From Isoetes taiwanensis (lineage: Eukaryota; Streptophyta; Lycopodiopsida; Isoetales; Isoetaceae), in NCBI GenBank assembly GCA_021234155.1, contig JAJEKV010000027.1, positions 1,639,109-1,703,108 on the forward strand: a stretch of DNA of 64,000 nt, given 5' to 3'. The position numbers were made by a program, and so were the translations under genes. The notes under the pieces are model-generated. The model was not told where the DNA came from, searched no databases, and was given only the letters and a program-made list of their open reading frames with translations. Positions 11,900-22,735 of the stretch are shown here, piece after piece; position 1 is the first letter of the stretch; the number at the start of each line of letters is the position of its first letter.

Positions 11900-12775
11900 T
11901 GCTGGCAGGAGCTGTAGCTGTAGGTTTGGTGTTGGCAGCATAAGGGGTGATGGTGAAGGCAGCTATGTGGCATGCCGACAGTGGCAGGTGGGGCCATTAT
12001 TGCAGGATGTGCGATTGGGGTCGCAGCAGAAGGGCCTCGAGGTACCGGCATCAGAATTTGGTGGCCTGAACATCTCCCGGACCAGCCCTGCTGCTCCTCC
12101 CTATTTGCGAATACTCTTAACTTTCTCCAACTCGTGCCTGCGGTCCTCTTGTTGTGCCGGAGTCAGATCTTGGTCCACGTACAGGGTAGTCCCCTTCAAC
12201 TGCCTGCCTTGGTGTGTGCGGGGCATGGGATGTGGCTTGTGCTGGGGTGGCAACGACATGGGGCAGCTTGGTGCTGCAGAGGTGGGCCACCCTGGTTGAC
12301 GTCTTGCAGGTTGCCGGGTATATGGATCTGCCATGTTCCGTGCTGCGGCCTCTGCTCTCTAAAGTCAGGAGCTCAACTCCTGCTAGAGTTGCTGCCTTCT
12401 TGCCAATTCATGTGTGCATTGCCACAATTGTTCATGGGCTTCTGCATGGAGGCCCTTGCCTTGCTGGGCGACGGTTGCCTGGAGCTCCTGCAACTTCTGC
12501 TCTCGTGTCTCGGCCTTAGTCTGAAGCGCTCTCAACTGTGATTAGCTCGCTTCAAAGGCGCTCTGGATGCTTCACACCGTGGTGGCGGCCTTCTCGACTT
12601 CTGATTAGAGGTCGGAGAGATGGTTGCCATTGTCTCTTGCTCAGTACGCTGCCTATCCTATTCCTATGCCATGGTCTCTATGATGGTGGAGAGGGAGTCC
12701 ACACGAGCTCGCAGGCCAAAAAGATCCTACTTCTCTTGTTGTCTTTCAAAGCGTGCCAAACGGCTGCAAAAAGGA
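11900..12775 (-). pseudogene. LINE ORF1-like protein, degraded
   Basis: Minus-strand frames upstream of the endonuclease include a segment with LTPAQQEDRRHELEKV, resembling the start of the RNA-binding part of L1-type ORF1 proteins, preceded by Gln- and Arg-rich sequence that may be a decayed coiled coil. Proline-rich frames follow. The assignment rests on position and this one segment. Confidence 0.55.
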
Positions 12776-12780
12776 TGAAT

Positions 12781-13330
12781 TTATAGAAAGCCAATAGTAG
12801 GCCATGCTCATTTCGGACATGTATAAGTTAGAGGGATGCAAAAAGACGAAATAGTGAAGATTATTATCCATGTTTGGAAGCTATGAGGAAGCTAGGAACA
12901 CAAGTTCAAAGTTCTTCAATATAGGCAAATTATGCAGGCTTTAACTTTCTATTTTTACTTTGGTTTATGTATAAATACAATGTGAAATAATTTGAAGTGA
13001 CATATTGCGACTTTGAAAAAAAAAAACGTTACAAAAATATTAATTCGCAAGGATGTAAAAGGAATTGCAAGAATTGGAAGGATCAAGCTATCTATCATGT
13101 TAGAAACAAAGGGACATTTATATATAGGACCATATAAAGACAATAATGACTAGGATCTTTAGATGTTAGCTTATCCAAAGTGGCTACAACACTATCTGAA
13201 GGAAGCAAATTGCATGTACAAACTTTCATTTTACTATAACATTCATTACTGGTAAACTACATGCGTATTCTCTTCCTAGAAACCTTAGGTGATCCTTAGT
13301 AAAAATCTTATAGGTAGATGGTAAGTTTAC
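12781..13330. other. AT-rich, no gene recognised
   Basis: I see nothing coding in this stretch. Confidence 0.5.
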
Positions 13331-13339
13331 CAGTCTAGG

Positions 13340-13606
13340 AAATCCCTTCAAAGCAGATAGTTAGGTGACTAGCTTAGGGAAAAGATGGTTATTCCAACAA
13401 AGCAGATAGTCAGGTGGCTAGCTTTAGAAAAAAATTTATTCCTGCAAGGCAGATCGTTCCCCTAAAATATACAATATAAATATGTATATTTCTAGGCCAC
13501 ATCACCATACAAGCCTACCTTAGTAGCCTACCGTATAGTGTGGATACGGGAACTTAGCCAACTTATTTACATAACTTAGCCAACTTATTTACATAACTTA
13601 GCCAAC
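13340..13606. repeat. Short tandem repeats at the left edge of the gypsy cluster
   Basis: A unit with AAAGCAGATAG..AGGTG.CTAGCTT occurs at ~13350 and ~13400, with a partial third copy at ~13445 (AAGGCAGATCG). Inside the LTR, a 22 bp unit with AACTTAGCCAACTTATTTAC is repeated at ~13551-13606. Neither looks functional. Confidence 0.75.
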
Positions 13607-14155
13607 CTTAGGGATGGGACCATTTTCCACATGGCCCCATCCTGTTGGGCATCCGCCACACGGACGTACCCAATTGGAGCATGTGGCATGACATGGAAAC
13701 CCTAACCTATAAATGGCCAAACCCTAACCCTAGGCCATTTTTCTGACTCCAACAGTCTAGGACCCTTGTTCGCGCTCGAAACTCCGTTTCGAGAATCGTC
13801 TGCTGTAGCATAGCACAACAGCCCCCAGAGCATGTGTGATCAGAAGGAGGGGATCTACTTCGAACTCCTTGAAGGCCATGGAGACACCGAGAATAGGAGA
13901 GAGTTCTTCAGGAGTTCTTTGTAGGTCATCTGGAATTTAGGATTCCATATGAGTTAGCATTTCGTATCTCTAGTAGAGCCATTCTAGAACCCTTAGTCTA
14001 GATCTCGAACCCTAATCAATGAACTCTAATTATAAGTTAGATACATGTGATTAGGATTAGATGTTATTCTCATTATTAGTCATGTTATTGGATATATGAT
14101 GATGGTTGATCATGTTTGCTCCTCTTGTATTGGGAAGGGGGGTAGAGACCTAGTA
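13453..14155 (+). repeat. LTR-A (5' LTR fragment)
   Basis: This aligns with the first ~700 bp of LTR-B: the terminal hairpin (AATATAC..GTATATT), ACATGGCC and CCACACGG segments, TATAAA (13708-13713) followed by CCCTAACCCTA, and a block ending GGGGTAGAGACCTAG (~14155). After that it diverges, and the ~1.4 kb distal half found in LTR-B is absent. The expected TGACATTCC start is altered. Divergence from LTR-B is large by eye, so the pair is old or of different subfamilies. Confidence 0.75.
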
Positions 14156-14352
14156 TATAGGTCTTACTGTTTGTTGAACTTTGGCTTCCAACGATGGTGG
14201 CTACCAAGCATTGCAGTTGTCTCCAGGGAATTATGATGAAAAAGTTTTTCAGGTTAGTTGCATGCCTTTGGACCTATGTTTCAGATTAAATTTAGATTCT
14301 TTCAGCATTGGTTGAGAGTATGTATTAATGAAAATATGAAACGCGCCATTGT
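14156..14352 (+). other. Leader between LTR-A and gag
   Basis: A short leader without a recognisable primer-binding site. Just before the gag frame there is a pyrimidine-rich CATTTCAG that could act as a splice acceptor. Confidence 0.4.
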
Positions 14353-15015
14353 ATGCTTTGTTATGCATTTCAGGCCAAGAGAGTGACCGTAATGCCCAAG
14401 GACCAGGGAAATGTCAGGGACAGGAGAAGAAAAAGGAGAACTAGGATCCCATCATCGTCTAGCTCCAGCACATCAGATAGCTCTTCCAACAGAGAACGCT
14501 TTTTAGCTCGACGGTCCGGTCCGTCGCCTCGGACAAGGAAAAGGGCAAGGAAAACAGATGATTATCAGAAGAAAGTGGACAGCGCTATGAGCAATGTGTG
14601 GAAGACTAGGAAGTTGGGTCAATTCTCAGGGAAAGACAGGTCAGGTATGGAGGCAGAAGCTTGGCTTGATGAAATGGAAGAGTTTGGAAATTCTTATGGC
14701 ATGAAGGATAAAGATATAGGGAAAGTTGCTACAACCAACTTTATTGGAGCAGCTAGGATTTGGTGGAAAGGCTACACAAAGTCCAATAAGCTAAGAAGGA
14801 ACAATTGCAGATTCAAGACCTTCAAAGAAGGCCTTTCGCGAAACATTATGTGCCAAGATCACATACTAGCAGGCGTGATCCAAAGAATTCTGATTGAACC
14901 GTGGTACCGCAAGGTCAAGAGCAAAAGTACACAGAGGAATTCATGCGGCTCGAGGCTCCATGTTCCGAGGAGCCGAAAGGCAAGCGGTTGAAACCTACAT
15001 TGAGGGGTTGAACAG
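14353..15015 (+). pseudogene. Gypsy gag (capsid), frameshifted
   Basis: The frame opens with a basic, serine-rich N-terminus (RRRKRR, SSSSSS). It then enters a retrotransposon gag domain with KLGQFSGKD, AEAWLDEMEEF and ARIWWKG, the usual capsid motifs. A frameshift near 14860 breaks the end of the domain. A decayed zinc-knuckle region with cysteines lies at ~15290-15370. Initiation could be at 14353 or the in-frame ATG at 14392. Confidence 0.85.
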
Positions 15016-15360
15016 CAATATCAAAAGGCTGATCCGAGCAATTAACCCAAAGTCAGTAATAAAGCCATAAGCTTGGAAGAAGCTCCGGCAACGCCAGGGG
15101 AAAAACAGTCGGCCTTCAAAGGTAAGTCAACAGGGCAGTATCAAGGGCAGTACCAGAGTAAGCAATCAGCATCTACGCCATCAGGAGGCCAGCAGCAAGG
15201 AAGAGCTCAGGGTAAGACCTTTGGGGATCGGAAGTGAGAACGCGTCAGGGGGAAGGGCGCTTAAAGCCGTCTTTTTAGGCCTGCCCAAAAAGAGAAGAGA
15301 CAGTGTATCGAGAAGAAGCTATGCTTTAGGTGCTTCCGGCGGGAGGCAATCAACACATGA

Positions 15361-15905
15361 TTGTCCATTTGTCATGCAGCTTTGGCAGAGCTTGGGGATT
15401 GGGATTCACCAACAGAAGCAGATGAAGACGACAACCAGCAGGACCAGCAGGACTTCATAGAGGGTGAGTGCCATATATGTGCAAACATTGAGTCAGATGA
15501 TATTGAAAGTCAGTCCACAGTCATAGCGGCTGAGGGGATCATAGATAGCAGTCCATATCTAGTGTTGATAGATACAGGTAGCTCTCACAACTTTGCGTCT
15601 CCTAGGCTGGCTGCCCTAATGAAGAATAAAGTCTTGAGGTCTAAGCCAAGGCCAGTTAGCATGGCAAACGGCGCCATTCGGCACATTAAGGGGAGGAGGA
15701 TCACATTCGACATAGACCTTAGTGGAAGTAAGTGGCCGATGGGGGCAGAGGTCATGGAAATTGGAAGGTATGACCTTATAGTAGGAATGGAGTTCCTAAA
15801 ACCAGCGAAAGCCATGATCGACTGCGACCGTAATGAGATCTCCATGACAGCACCGGACGGCACCAAATTCATAGTGAAAGGTAAGAAGGCAGCTTCTCCC
15901 ATGGC
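15361..15905 (+). pseudogene. Gypsy aspartic protease
   Basis: The open frame contains LIDTGSSHNFAS (active-site DTG), a VANG-like MANGAIRHIKG flap region and the RYDLIVGMEFL second motif, the standard retropepsin-like layout of plant gypsy elements. The frame is intact in itself, but its sequence switches at ~15895 into integrase in another frame. The whole RT-RNase H block (normally ~1.5-2 kb) has been lost. Confidence 0.88.
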
Positions 15906-16950
15906 AACTTGTTGTACCATAAGCATAAGTTGTGTGTGCCCGAATCGTCAGGTGTAAGGAAGTTAATTCTTCATGACACACACAACAGCCCAATAGCAGG
16001 GCATGCAGGTTTTATGAAGACCTACTTCAAGATTCGAAGTAGCTATTTCTGGCCAGGAATGAAGAAGCAGATAGCCAGATATATTCGGGAGTGCCAGTTG
16101 TGTCAACAGACCAAAGCGGAGCAGCTTCGAACTCCAGGAGCCTTGGAACCTCTAGCAGTGCCGAATGCGAAATGGGAAGTGGTAAGTATGGATTTTATCA
16201 CAGGACTTCCCAAAACTCTTCGAGGCAAGGATGCATTAATGGTCGTAGTAGAAAAATTATCTAAGATGGCATATTTTGTGCCTTGTAGAACTACGGACAC
16301 AGCATTAGATACCGCCAAATTATTTGTAAAGGAGATTTTTAGACTCCATATAATTTCGGACAGAGATTCCAAGTTTATGAGTGTTTTTTGGCAGGACCTC
16401 TTTAGCACCATTCAGACGAAGCTCTCCATGAGCACGGCTTATCATCCATGAGCGCATTTACGGCCGCATCGAGCAGGAATTTAATCGAATCATTGAAGAC
16501 ATGCTTAGAAGTTATGTGTGGAATAAGCAATCCAAGTGGGATGAGTACATCCACTTGGTGGAATTCCGGCCTACAATGGTGCCAGGCAGAGTCATCCCGG
16601 ATGTCTCCTTTCATGGTAAATTACGGGTACCAGTGCCTAACCCCGGACACTTGGCACAATCCTGTGTCAAAGGTTGAAGTATCCCAGCAGATGCTAGGAG
16701 ATATGCAGCAGCTGGTGGAAGAAGTAAGGGGGTACCTTCTAGCAGCAAGAAGTCAAGGAAAGAGTGTAAACTCACGAATAATGGGACCATAAGGGAGTTC
16801 AAGGTAGGCGATAGCGTGTGGTTGAAGATCAAGGTAAAGCAAGCTAAGCTTGGATTGGGAGTTGCAAGAAGCTTGCCCCTAGATGGGCTGGTCCGTTCAA
16901 GATTTTGAGAGAGTGGGCTCCCAAGCCTACAAGTTGGATCTTCCGCCCAT
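15905..16950 (+). pseudogene. Gypsy integrase, frameshifted
   Basis: HHCC zinc-binding domain (H..H spacing in LILHDTHN..AGHAG, then CQLCQQTK) is followed by the catalytic core: MDFITGLP (first Asp), ISDRDSKF (second Asp), and after a frameshift at ~16450 a GRIEQEFNR segment with the expected Glu. A YVWNKQSKWDEY..LVEF segment follows, then stops. The Asp-Asp-Glu residues can all be seen, but the frame is broken at least twice. Confidence 0.88.
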
Positions 16951-17268
16951 CTCAAAGTTCACAAGGTCTTCCACGTAAGTTTATTGAAAAAGCACAATCC
17001 TAACCCCGAGGAGGTCTTGGATACTCCAACTTTGTTGGAAATGACCGAGGAGCAAGTCGAAATTATGCTCGAATTACTTCTTGATAAGTCATTCAAGAAG
17101 ACTAGGAGGTCTCGGTTCCTCCAAAGATTTGGTCAAGTGGGAAGCACTTGCCCGTGGAAGACGCCGACATGGGTATTGGAAGCAGGATTTGGGAGAAGCA
17201 ATACCCGAGTTTATGAAGGAGTTTGATGGGCGAGTCATCTCCGGCTTTGGTCGACCCGACTTGCCGTG
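16951..17268 (+). pseudogene. Gypsy integrase C-terminus, chromodomain-like
   Basis: FHVSLLKKH, the classic junction at the end of chromovirus integrases, is followed by an acidic stretch and, after one frameshift near 17110, DLVKWEAL and WKQDLGEAIPEF, which resemble the (Y)LVKW...W core of an integrase-fused chromodomain. In chromoviruses this domain steers integration to marked chromatin. A stop at ~17268 ends the coding region. Confidence 0.7.
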
Positions 17269-18153
17269 AGGTTAGCTTAGTATGTTTCTTAGTTAGTTTT
17301 CTAGTTCTCGCAGATGTATTCTAGCTAGTGGAATACATATGCAGTAATCTTGGAACATGTAGGCGATGATGAGATAAGCCTTTAAATGCGTTCTCTAGGC
17401 CAACATGCACCAAGAGGGCGCATGACCAATAGGGTCATCGCGAGAGAGGAAGTGAGGCATAGTGCGCGATAATGGGACATCGACGGATGCTCCCTATGCC
17501 AAATGCGGGCTCGCACACCCGGCCGTAGGGGGTCATGCGGTGAAGGTTAAAGTGATCATGTGCAATGATGGGATCGCGGAGACGTTCCAGCTTTAAAACC
17601 CTTGGGGCATGATGCACTAGGGGTACCGCACCGGGTAACCGAGTACAAGGTAGCACTTGATCATGGGCGATGATAGAATCGTCTTAAATGGTCCTTAGCT
17701 CAAATCCGAAAGGGCCATGATCGAGTGCAAGGTAGTAGAAAACCTTGAGCTAGTAGTTCGGCTCAAGGAGGTAGGTAAGGGGGGTGGTCCCCTAAAACCA
17801 CAAATTTATTAACTAAACTAACGTAATGTGCTACTCGTGCAGGCAAGTGAGAAGCGAGCATCGAGGAAAGGCGCATTACGAGAAGATGGGAAACCATGAT
17901 TTAGTTAGATTATGGACCCTAGTAACTCTTATAGTAATGTTTTGAATTGTTATAAGAATAACCTTGTTAAGGCTATATAATTTTGTATACATACAAATAT
18001 AGCCTAAATTTTGATAATAAACTCGTTAATAGGAAGTTGATCGTTTAAAAATTGAATTAAAATTGTGCACTTATGTTTGTTTTGCAGGATTAAGTATAGG
18101 TTCGTCACCTTAGCGCAATGCTGAAGACAGCATTGTCCTAAGGGGGGAGAATG
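17269..18153 (+). other. Gypsy 3' untranslated region and polypurine tract
   Basis: About 880 bp of non-coding sequence separate the polyprotein stop from LTR-B, ending in the polypurine tract AGGGGGGAGA (18141-18150) right before the LTR. Open frames here are short and unrecognisable. Confidence 0.7.
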
Positions 18154-20305
18154 TGACATTCCAAGAGAATATACGCCACAAATACGTATATTCTTGGACC
18201 CGTCACTATACAAGTCGACCTTTGGTAGTCTTGTATACCTTAGAAAGTGGCAAGGGGCGTATATCTAAGTTAATTGCTAACTTAGATAACCTTAGGATAA
18301 GGCCCATTTCCACATGGCCTTATCCCATTGAAGCAACTGCCACACGGCCCTATCCTAGTGGTGCCACATGGCATCCCATGTGGACCCTCACCTATATTGG
18401 CTCAACCCTAACCCTAGACCTCTTTTCCTGACTCTAGCACCTGAACACTCGCCTAACGCCAAAACCCCGTTTTCGGTGGAGCATCGCTCGTCAGAGCATA
18501 ACCTGCTGCAGCAGCCTGAAGGTGCGTGATGATCATAGAGGTAGCACGACCTCGACCCCGCCAAGGAGCAATGGAGACACCGGGGGATGGGAGGAAGCGC
18601 TCCGAGCGTGTAGGTGGAGTAGAGTCATGGTAGTCATCTGGAAAGTTAGCACCCAGATAGGTCTCAGATGTTGTATCTTGAGTAGAGCCATCCTAGAATT
18701 TTGATGAACATCTTGAACCCTAATCAAGGAACCCTAACGTTAGTTAGATATGTATGATTAGGTTAAGATGTTCTTATTATGATTACTGTGTTTATGATGT
18801 TATGGGATGTTGGTTGATCATGTTTGCTCCTCTTGTATTGGGAAGGGGGGGTAGAGACCTAGGGCCATATGTAGTATGCTCCTAGTGTAGATCCCTTAGT
18901 TCCTATTAGATGCAAAAACAGGCATAGGAACCCACCGGGCTATGGAAGCTGCGATGTGACTCCAGCACTACATAACGGGGCTAGAGGCAAGATGGAGGGA
19001 GGATCCCCGCCGAAAGTGGGTGCTTCGGGGGATCCCATAGTGCTAGGGCTTATGGTCGGTCACCTCGTGGGCCGCAGCATGGGTCCCGACACCTCCCGGG
19101 CGATGGTGTCGCCTCTGCCTCTCAAGAGTTGCAAGTGTCGCCTTGGCTCTTGTTTTGGGGGTTCAGCTCGGCACTAATCGTGTGTCGCCACGCGATTCTC
19201 TAGCCTGCGGAGCCTCTAGACCCCGGAAAGGGGAGATGCAACCCTTCCTACCTCGACGGACTGTGGGAGATGCAACCCGGAGTAGTCCCGATGGGTGATG
19301 CCAGGAATTGTGTATCAGGAAGGTTAGAGTCATGCCGTAGCCTGATCTAGCCCATCTGCAAAGTATGCATGGGAGGGGCGGATAGAGTGGTCAACCCTAG
19401 CCATTGTCTTATGCCAGCCCCGGCCATTGTTATGACTCAGCCTTCTGTTCTATCTTGAGGCCTATCCAGCCAGTCGACTTCCTTACGTGTCGGAGCCACG
19501 GGTAGGAGCTCTCATGTTTTATGGCATATGATTATGTTCATTGCACCTATGGATATGTGGATGAGCTACCCTTCGAGGTAGTATGTTGTATTGTATTGCT
19601 AGTTCTGACGATGTTTGTGCTTCCGCTGTGATAGGAGCCCATAGGGAAGGGCACGCAAGACACCTTCAGAAACCCCTTTCCGCACTCACGATTAGCTCAG
19701 TGCGGGATAGACGGAGGGGCCCAAGGGTTGAAGGACCGGATGAGGGATTTCCACGAGCCGCATCGGCCGGGTGCCGTGATGTTTAGCTGTGGAGCCGCCA
19801 CAAAGACAGGCTAAGCACGTCCGTCCCAAGACTTATCAACCTATTCTGCAAAATATGCAGGGGGGGGAGGGGTGCAGATGGAACGGACTACCCAATGACC
19901 ATGTTCTATACAGCCAAGTCTATTGTTATAACTGTGCCTTTGACCTCCTGAGACCCGAAGTTCGGCCAATCGATCCCCCGTGTCCGAAAGCCTTGGGTAG
20001 GATCCCCCTCATGAAGATGTTACCGATGTTGTTGTTACAGATGCTATGTTATGATGAGCAACCCTCCGAGGTGGACATGTATATTATTTGATGCTATGTG
20101 CTTACATTTGTACACGCTTCCACTGCTAGGACGATCCTGAGCAAGACGGGATGAATGACACGTCCATTCCTTCCCATCGAGTTCTTGTCAGATAGCAAGG
20201 ATTCGATGATAGGTGGACGACCTCTGTCAGCAATGTGCATTAGCAAGAGGGATGAACTCCGTGTTCTTATATGATCGGAGCATTGTATACAAGCAGGCGA
20301 TGTCA
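18154..20305 (+). repeat. LTR-B, ~2.15 kb LTR shared by two tandem gypsy elements
   Basis: It starts TGACATTCC after a polypurine tract and ends GATGTCA, giving a 5 bp terminal inverted repeat (TGACA/TGTCA); three bases later lies the primer-binding site. The first 50 bp form an inverted repeat (CCAAGAGAATATACG with CGTATATTCTTGG). A TATA-like box (~18392) is followed by AACCCTAACCCTAG. Several GC-rich open frames inside are not real genes. Confidence 0.88.
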
Positions 20306-20308
20306 TAG

Positions 20309-20320
20309 TGGTATCAGAGC
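20309..20320 (+). promoter_or_regulatory. Primer-binding site (initiator tRNA-Met type)
   Basis: TGGTATCAGAGC, three bases after the end of LTR-B, is the classic 12-base complement of the 3' end of plant initiator tRNA-Met, used to prime minus-strand DNA synthesis. It fixes the LTR-B boundary and the element orientation. Confidence 0.95.
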
Positions 20321-20700
20321 AATAATCTTGGAGGACCAAGATCAAGCAGTAGTCATTTTCTCAATTAGTACTAACAATTAGATCTATCTATTGCACCAAA
20401 CAAGAGCTCATTTGGACTTTTCTATCAACACTTATGTTAGAAAATGTGATCCAGTGAGTTAGTTATAACTGTTTTGCTGACTGGATTAGCAGTTCTGTTT
20501 TCTGATTGGTAGTTCATATAGCTTAGTCAGCAGTTCTTAGAAGGCCCTTTTATGATCTCAAAAAATCCCTAATGAAGTATAAACCTCAAAAAATGGGAAA
20601 AAAAATCTCAACTTAGAAGTATAAGCCAAGCTAGTAATAGTTAGTTAAAGCAGAGTTGTAAATTATAATGGAACTGAAAATTTTAGCCACTAGAGTTTGG

Positions 20701-20950
20701 CTACTCATAGAGTGCGCCTGGGGCCTTAGCTAAAATATAGCTCGGGGCTCTCGCGCACTGTGTGAGTATTAGAGTAATCTGATAGCATAAGGTAGCTTAA
20801 AATCAAATTTTAAGTTAGGAAAACCTGTCATACCCCTAAGAATGTGTCTAGAAAACATAAAATTAAGTTAAGAAAGAGTGACTACTCACAGAGTGTGCCC
20901 AGGACTTTAGCTAAGATTTAGCTCGGGCCTCTCGTGCGCTGTGTGAGTAG
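20701..20950 (+). repeat. Duplicated stem-loop in the gypsy leader
   Basis: Two related ~68 bp units at 20701-20769 and 20882-20949 each begin CTACTCA.AGAGTG and end CACTG/CGCTGTGTGAGTA, so each can fold back (about 14 of 16 pairs in the first). The loops share GGACTTTAGCTAA/GGCCTTAGCTAA and TAGCTCGGG. They sit ~400 and ~580 bases after the primer-binding site. Confidence 0.75.
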
Positions 20951-20985
20951 TGGAATTAGATATTTTAAACCATAAGGTAATTAGC

Positions 20986-22053
20986 ATGGACTTCATAACA
21001 GGGCTCCTCAGTACTATAAGGGGCAAGGATGCCTTAATGGTCGTGGTGACAAGTTGTCGAAGATGGCACATTTTGTGCCATGCAGGACCACTGGCACGGC
21101 ATTGGATACCGCCGTGTTATTCACAAAGGAGATCTTCAAACTCCATAGGATGCGAAGAAAGATAATCTCTGATAGAGATTCGAAGTTCATGAGCACATTT
21201 TGGCAAGATCTCTTCAACACCATTCAGACGAAGCTATCAACGAGCACGACATATTATCCTCAAACAGATGGGCAGACGGAGCATACTAGTCGGATACTGA
21301 GAAACTATGTCTGGAACAAGCAATCGAAGTGGGATGACCACATCCACTTGATGGAGTTTGTATATAACAGCACCAAGTAGGAGTCATTTCAAATGTCGTT
21401 GTTCACGATCAACTACGACTACTAATACCTGAACCTAGACACTTGGCACAATCCCGTGTCCAATGTAGAAGTATCCCAACAAATGCTAGCTGACATGCAA
21501 CAATTGGTCGAGGAAGTAAGAGGATATCTTCTAGCAGCAAGAAGCCAGCAGAAAAGCAGCATAGCAGACAAGCACAGAACAGTAAGAGAGTTCCAAGTAG
21601 GGGACAATGCTTGCCTGAAAATCAAGGTCAAAAAGCAAAGCTTCTTGCAAGAAGCTTGCTCCAAGGTGGGTTGGACCATTCAGGATAACCAAAAGAGTAG
21701 GTAAACAATCCTACAAGTTGGACCTGCCAGCACACTTGAAGATCCATAGAGTTTTCCATGTAAGCCTCCTAAAGAGGCACACTTAATCCAGAGGAGGTAT
21801 TAAAGACCGCGATGTTACTGGAAATGACGAACGATCAACTTGAGATTGTCCTGGAGGTTCTTCTTGACCGATCGTATAAGAAGACAAGAATATCCCAATT
21901 TCTTCAATACTTAAAGAAATAGACGCATTTACCAGTGGAAGACGCTACATGGGTACTACAATCAGATCTCGACAAGCAATACCTACAATTCATGAATCAA
22001 TGCAAGGTTCGACTCCTCACCGAAGTAGTCAACACCGAATCGATATGTGAGTA
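20986..22053 (+). pseudogene. Gypsy integrase and C-terminal tail (element 2)
   Basis: The catalytic core reads MDFITGL (Asp), a frameshift at ~21050, SKMAHFVPCRT, IISDRDSKF (Asp) and QTDGQTEH (Glu), so the triad is visible. YVWNKQSKWDDH..LMEFVYN, then stops, a [10 protein letters not shown] segment, the FHVSLLK end and remnants of the chromodomain-like tail follow to ~22050. The HHCC domain is gone. It is more intact at the catalytic Glu than element 1. Confidence 0.85.
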
Positions 22054-22735
22054 GAAGGTAGATTAAAAGTCAACTTCTAAAGCCACAGAAGTAGACAAAT
22101 CGAGAGATAAGAGGTCATATAGGATCATGCATTAATTGGAAAGCACCTCTAGTCTATGGCCATTACAAGGAAGAAGCCATCCTCCACGCCAAGGGTGACA
22201 AAAGGTGTTGGCATTAGACATCATCCTAGGCATTATAGGGCGATGTCTCCATGGTCACGATGGGAGAAGCCTCTTCCTACGCCGAGAGATTAGTCTTGCA
22301 TCCATGTAGTCAAATTAATTGTAATTAAATGGGTGGTTCCCTAATACCTAACCTTATAATAAATAAATGTGTACTAACGTAGTGTTGGACTTGCAGGCCA
22401 ATAGGACGATCTAAGGGGCACGAAGGTCACACTGCGAAGACTTGCAGCACATATTTTGTCATAATGTATGCAAGGAGAGGAAATAGACCTTAAAATTATA
22501 AAATTAAAAAAAAAAAGGATAAAAGTTTTTGTGAATATTAACAGTTATTTTAAGTAAGGTGTAACTAATTACCTTACTATGATAATTTATGAAATAAAGG
22601 ATGTGATCATAATAATCAACTTAAATATTGAGGTAACAATTGCATGTATGGAACGAGTTGCAGGGATCATACAGGTTTCCAAGGTGGGGAGACTCGTGAT
22701 GCTGCGGATAACATCAATTCAAGGTGGGGAGATAG
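22054..22735 (+). other. Element 2 3' untranslated region with two polypurine-like tracts
   Basis: The region ends with two AAGGTGGGGAGA tracts 40 bp apart (22681 and 22721); the second directly precedes LTR-C. No coding sequence is recognisable. Confidence 0.65.

Larger units (their letters stand above)
10550..12780 (-). mobile_element. LINE of a second family (ORF1 + endonuclease, RT lost)
   Basis: On the minus strand the order is a proline/glutamine-rich ORF1-like region (12775-11900), an AP-endonuclease domain (11891 to ~11030) and the post-endonuclease linker with FDAECKERKRW (~10850). Homology fades before RT. The same family, with matching endonuclease start, TWEHA and DAECKE segments, occurs on the plus strand at 33-37 kb. 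It is locally richer in GC than the surroundings. Both limits are approximate. Confidence 0.8.
13453..20305 (+). mobile_element. Ty3/gypsy element 1, RT-deleted
   Basis: Order: partial 5' LTR (LTR-A), gag, protease, integrase, chromodomain-like tail, 3' untranslated region, polypurine tract, LTR-B. Reverse transcriptase and RNase H are absent: protease sequence runs directly into the integrase zinc-binding domain at ~15895-15910. LTR-B is also the 5' LTR of the next element, so the two form an LTR-internal-LTR-internal-LTR tandem. Coding regions carry frameshifts. Confidence 0.85.

Noticed and set aside
11833-12541. Plus-strand frames of up to 189 codons opposite the second LINE
   Set aside because: They are antisense shadows of the LINE ORF1/endonuclease region and have low-complexity Leu/Cys-rich translations.
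13719-13733. Telomere-type CCCTAACCCTA as interstitial telomeric repeat
   Set aside because: Only about two units, at the same LTR position in three copies. It is part of the LTR promoter region rather than a telomeric remnant.
18956-20091. Open frames within LTR-B as small genes
   Set aside because: They lie wholly within an LTR, have no recognisable motif and are not conserved in LTR-C.
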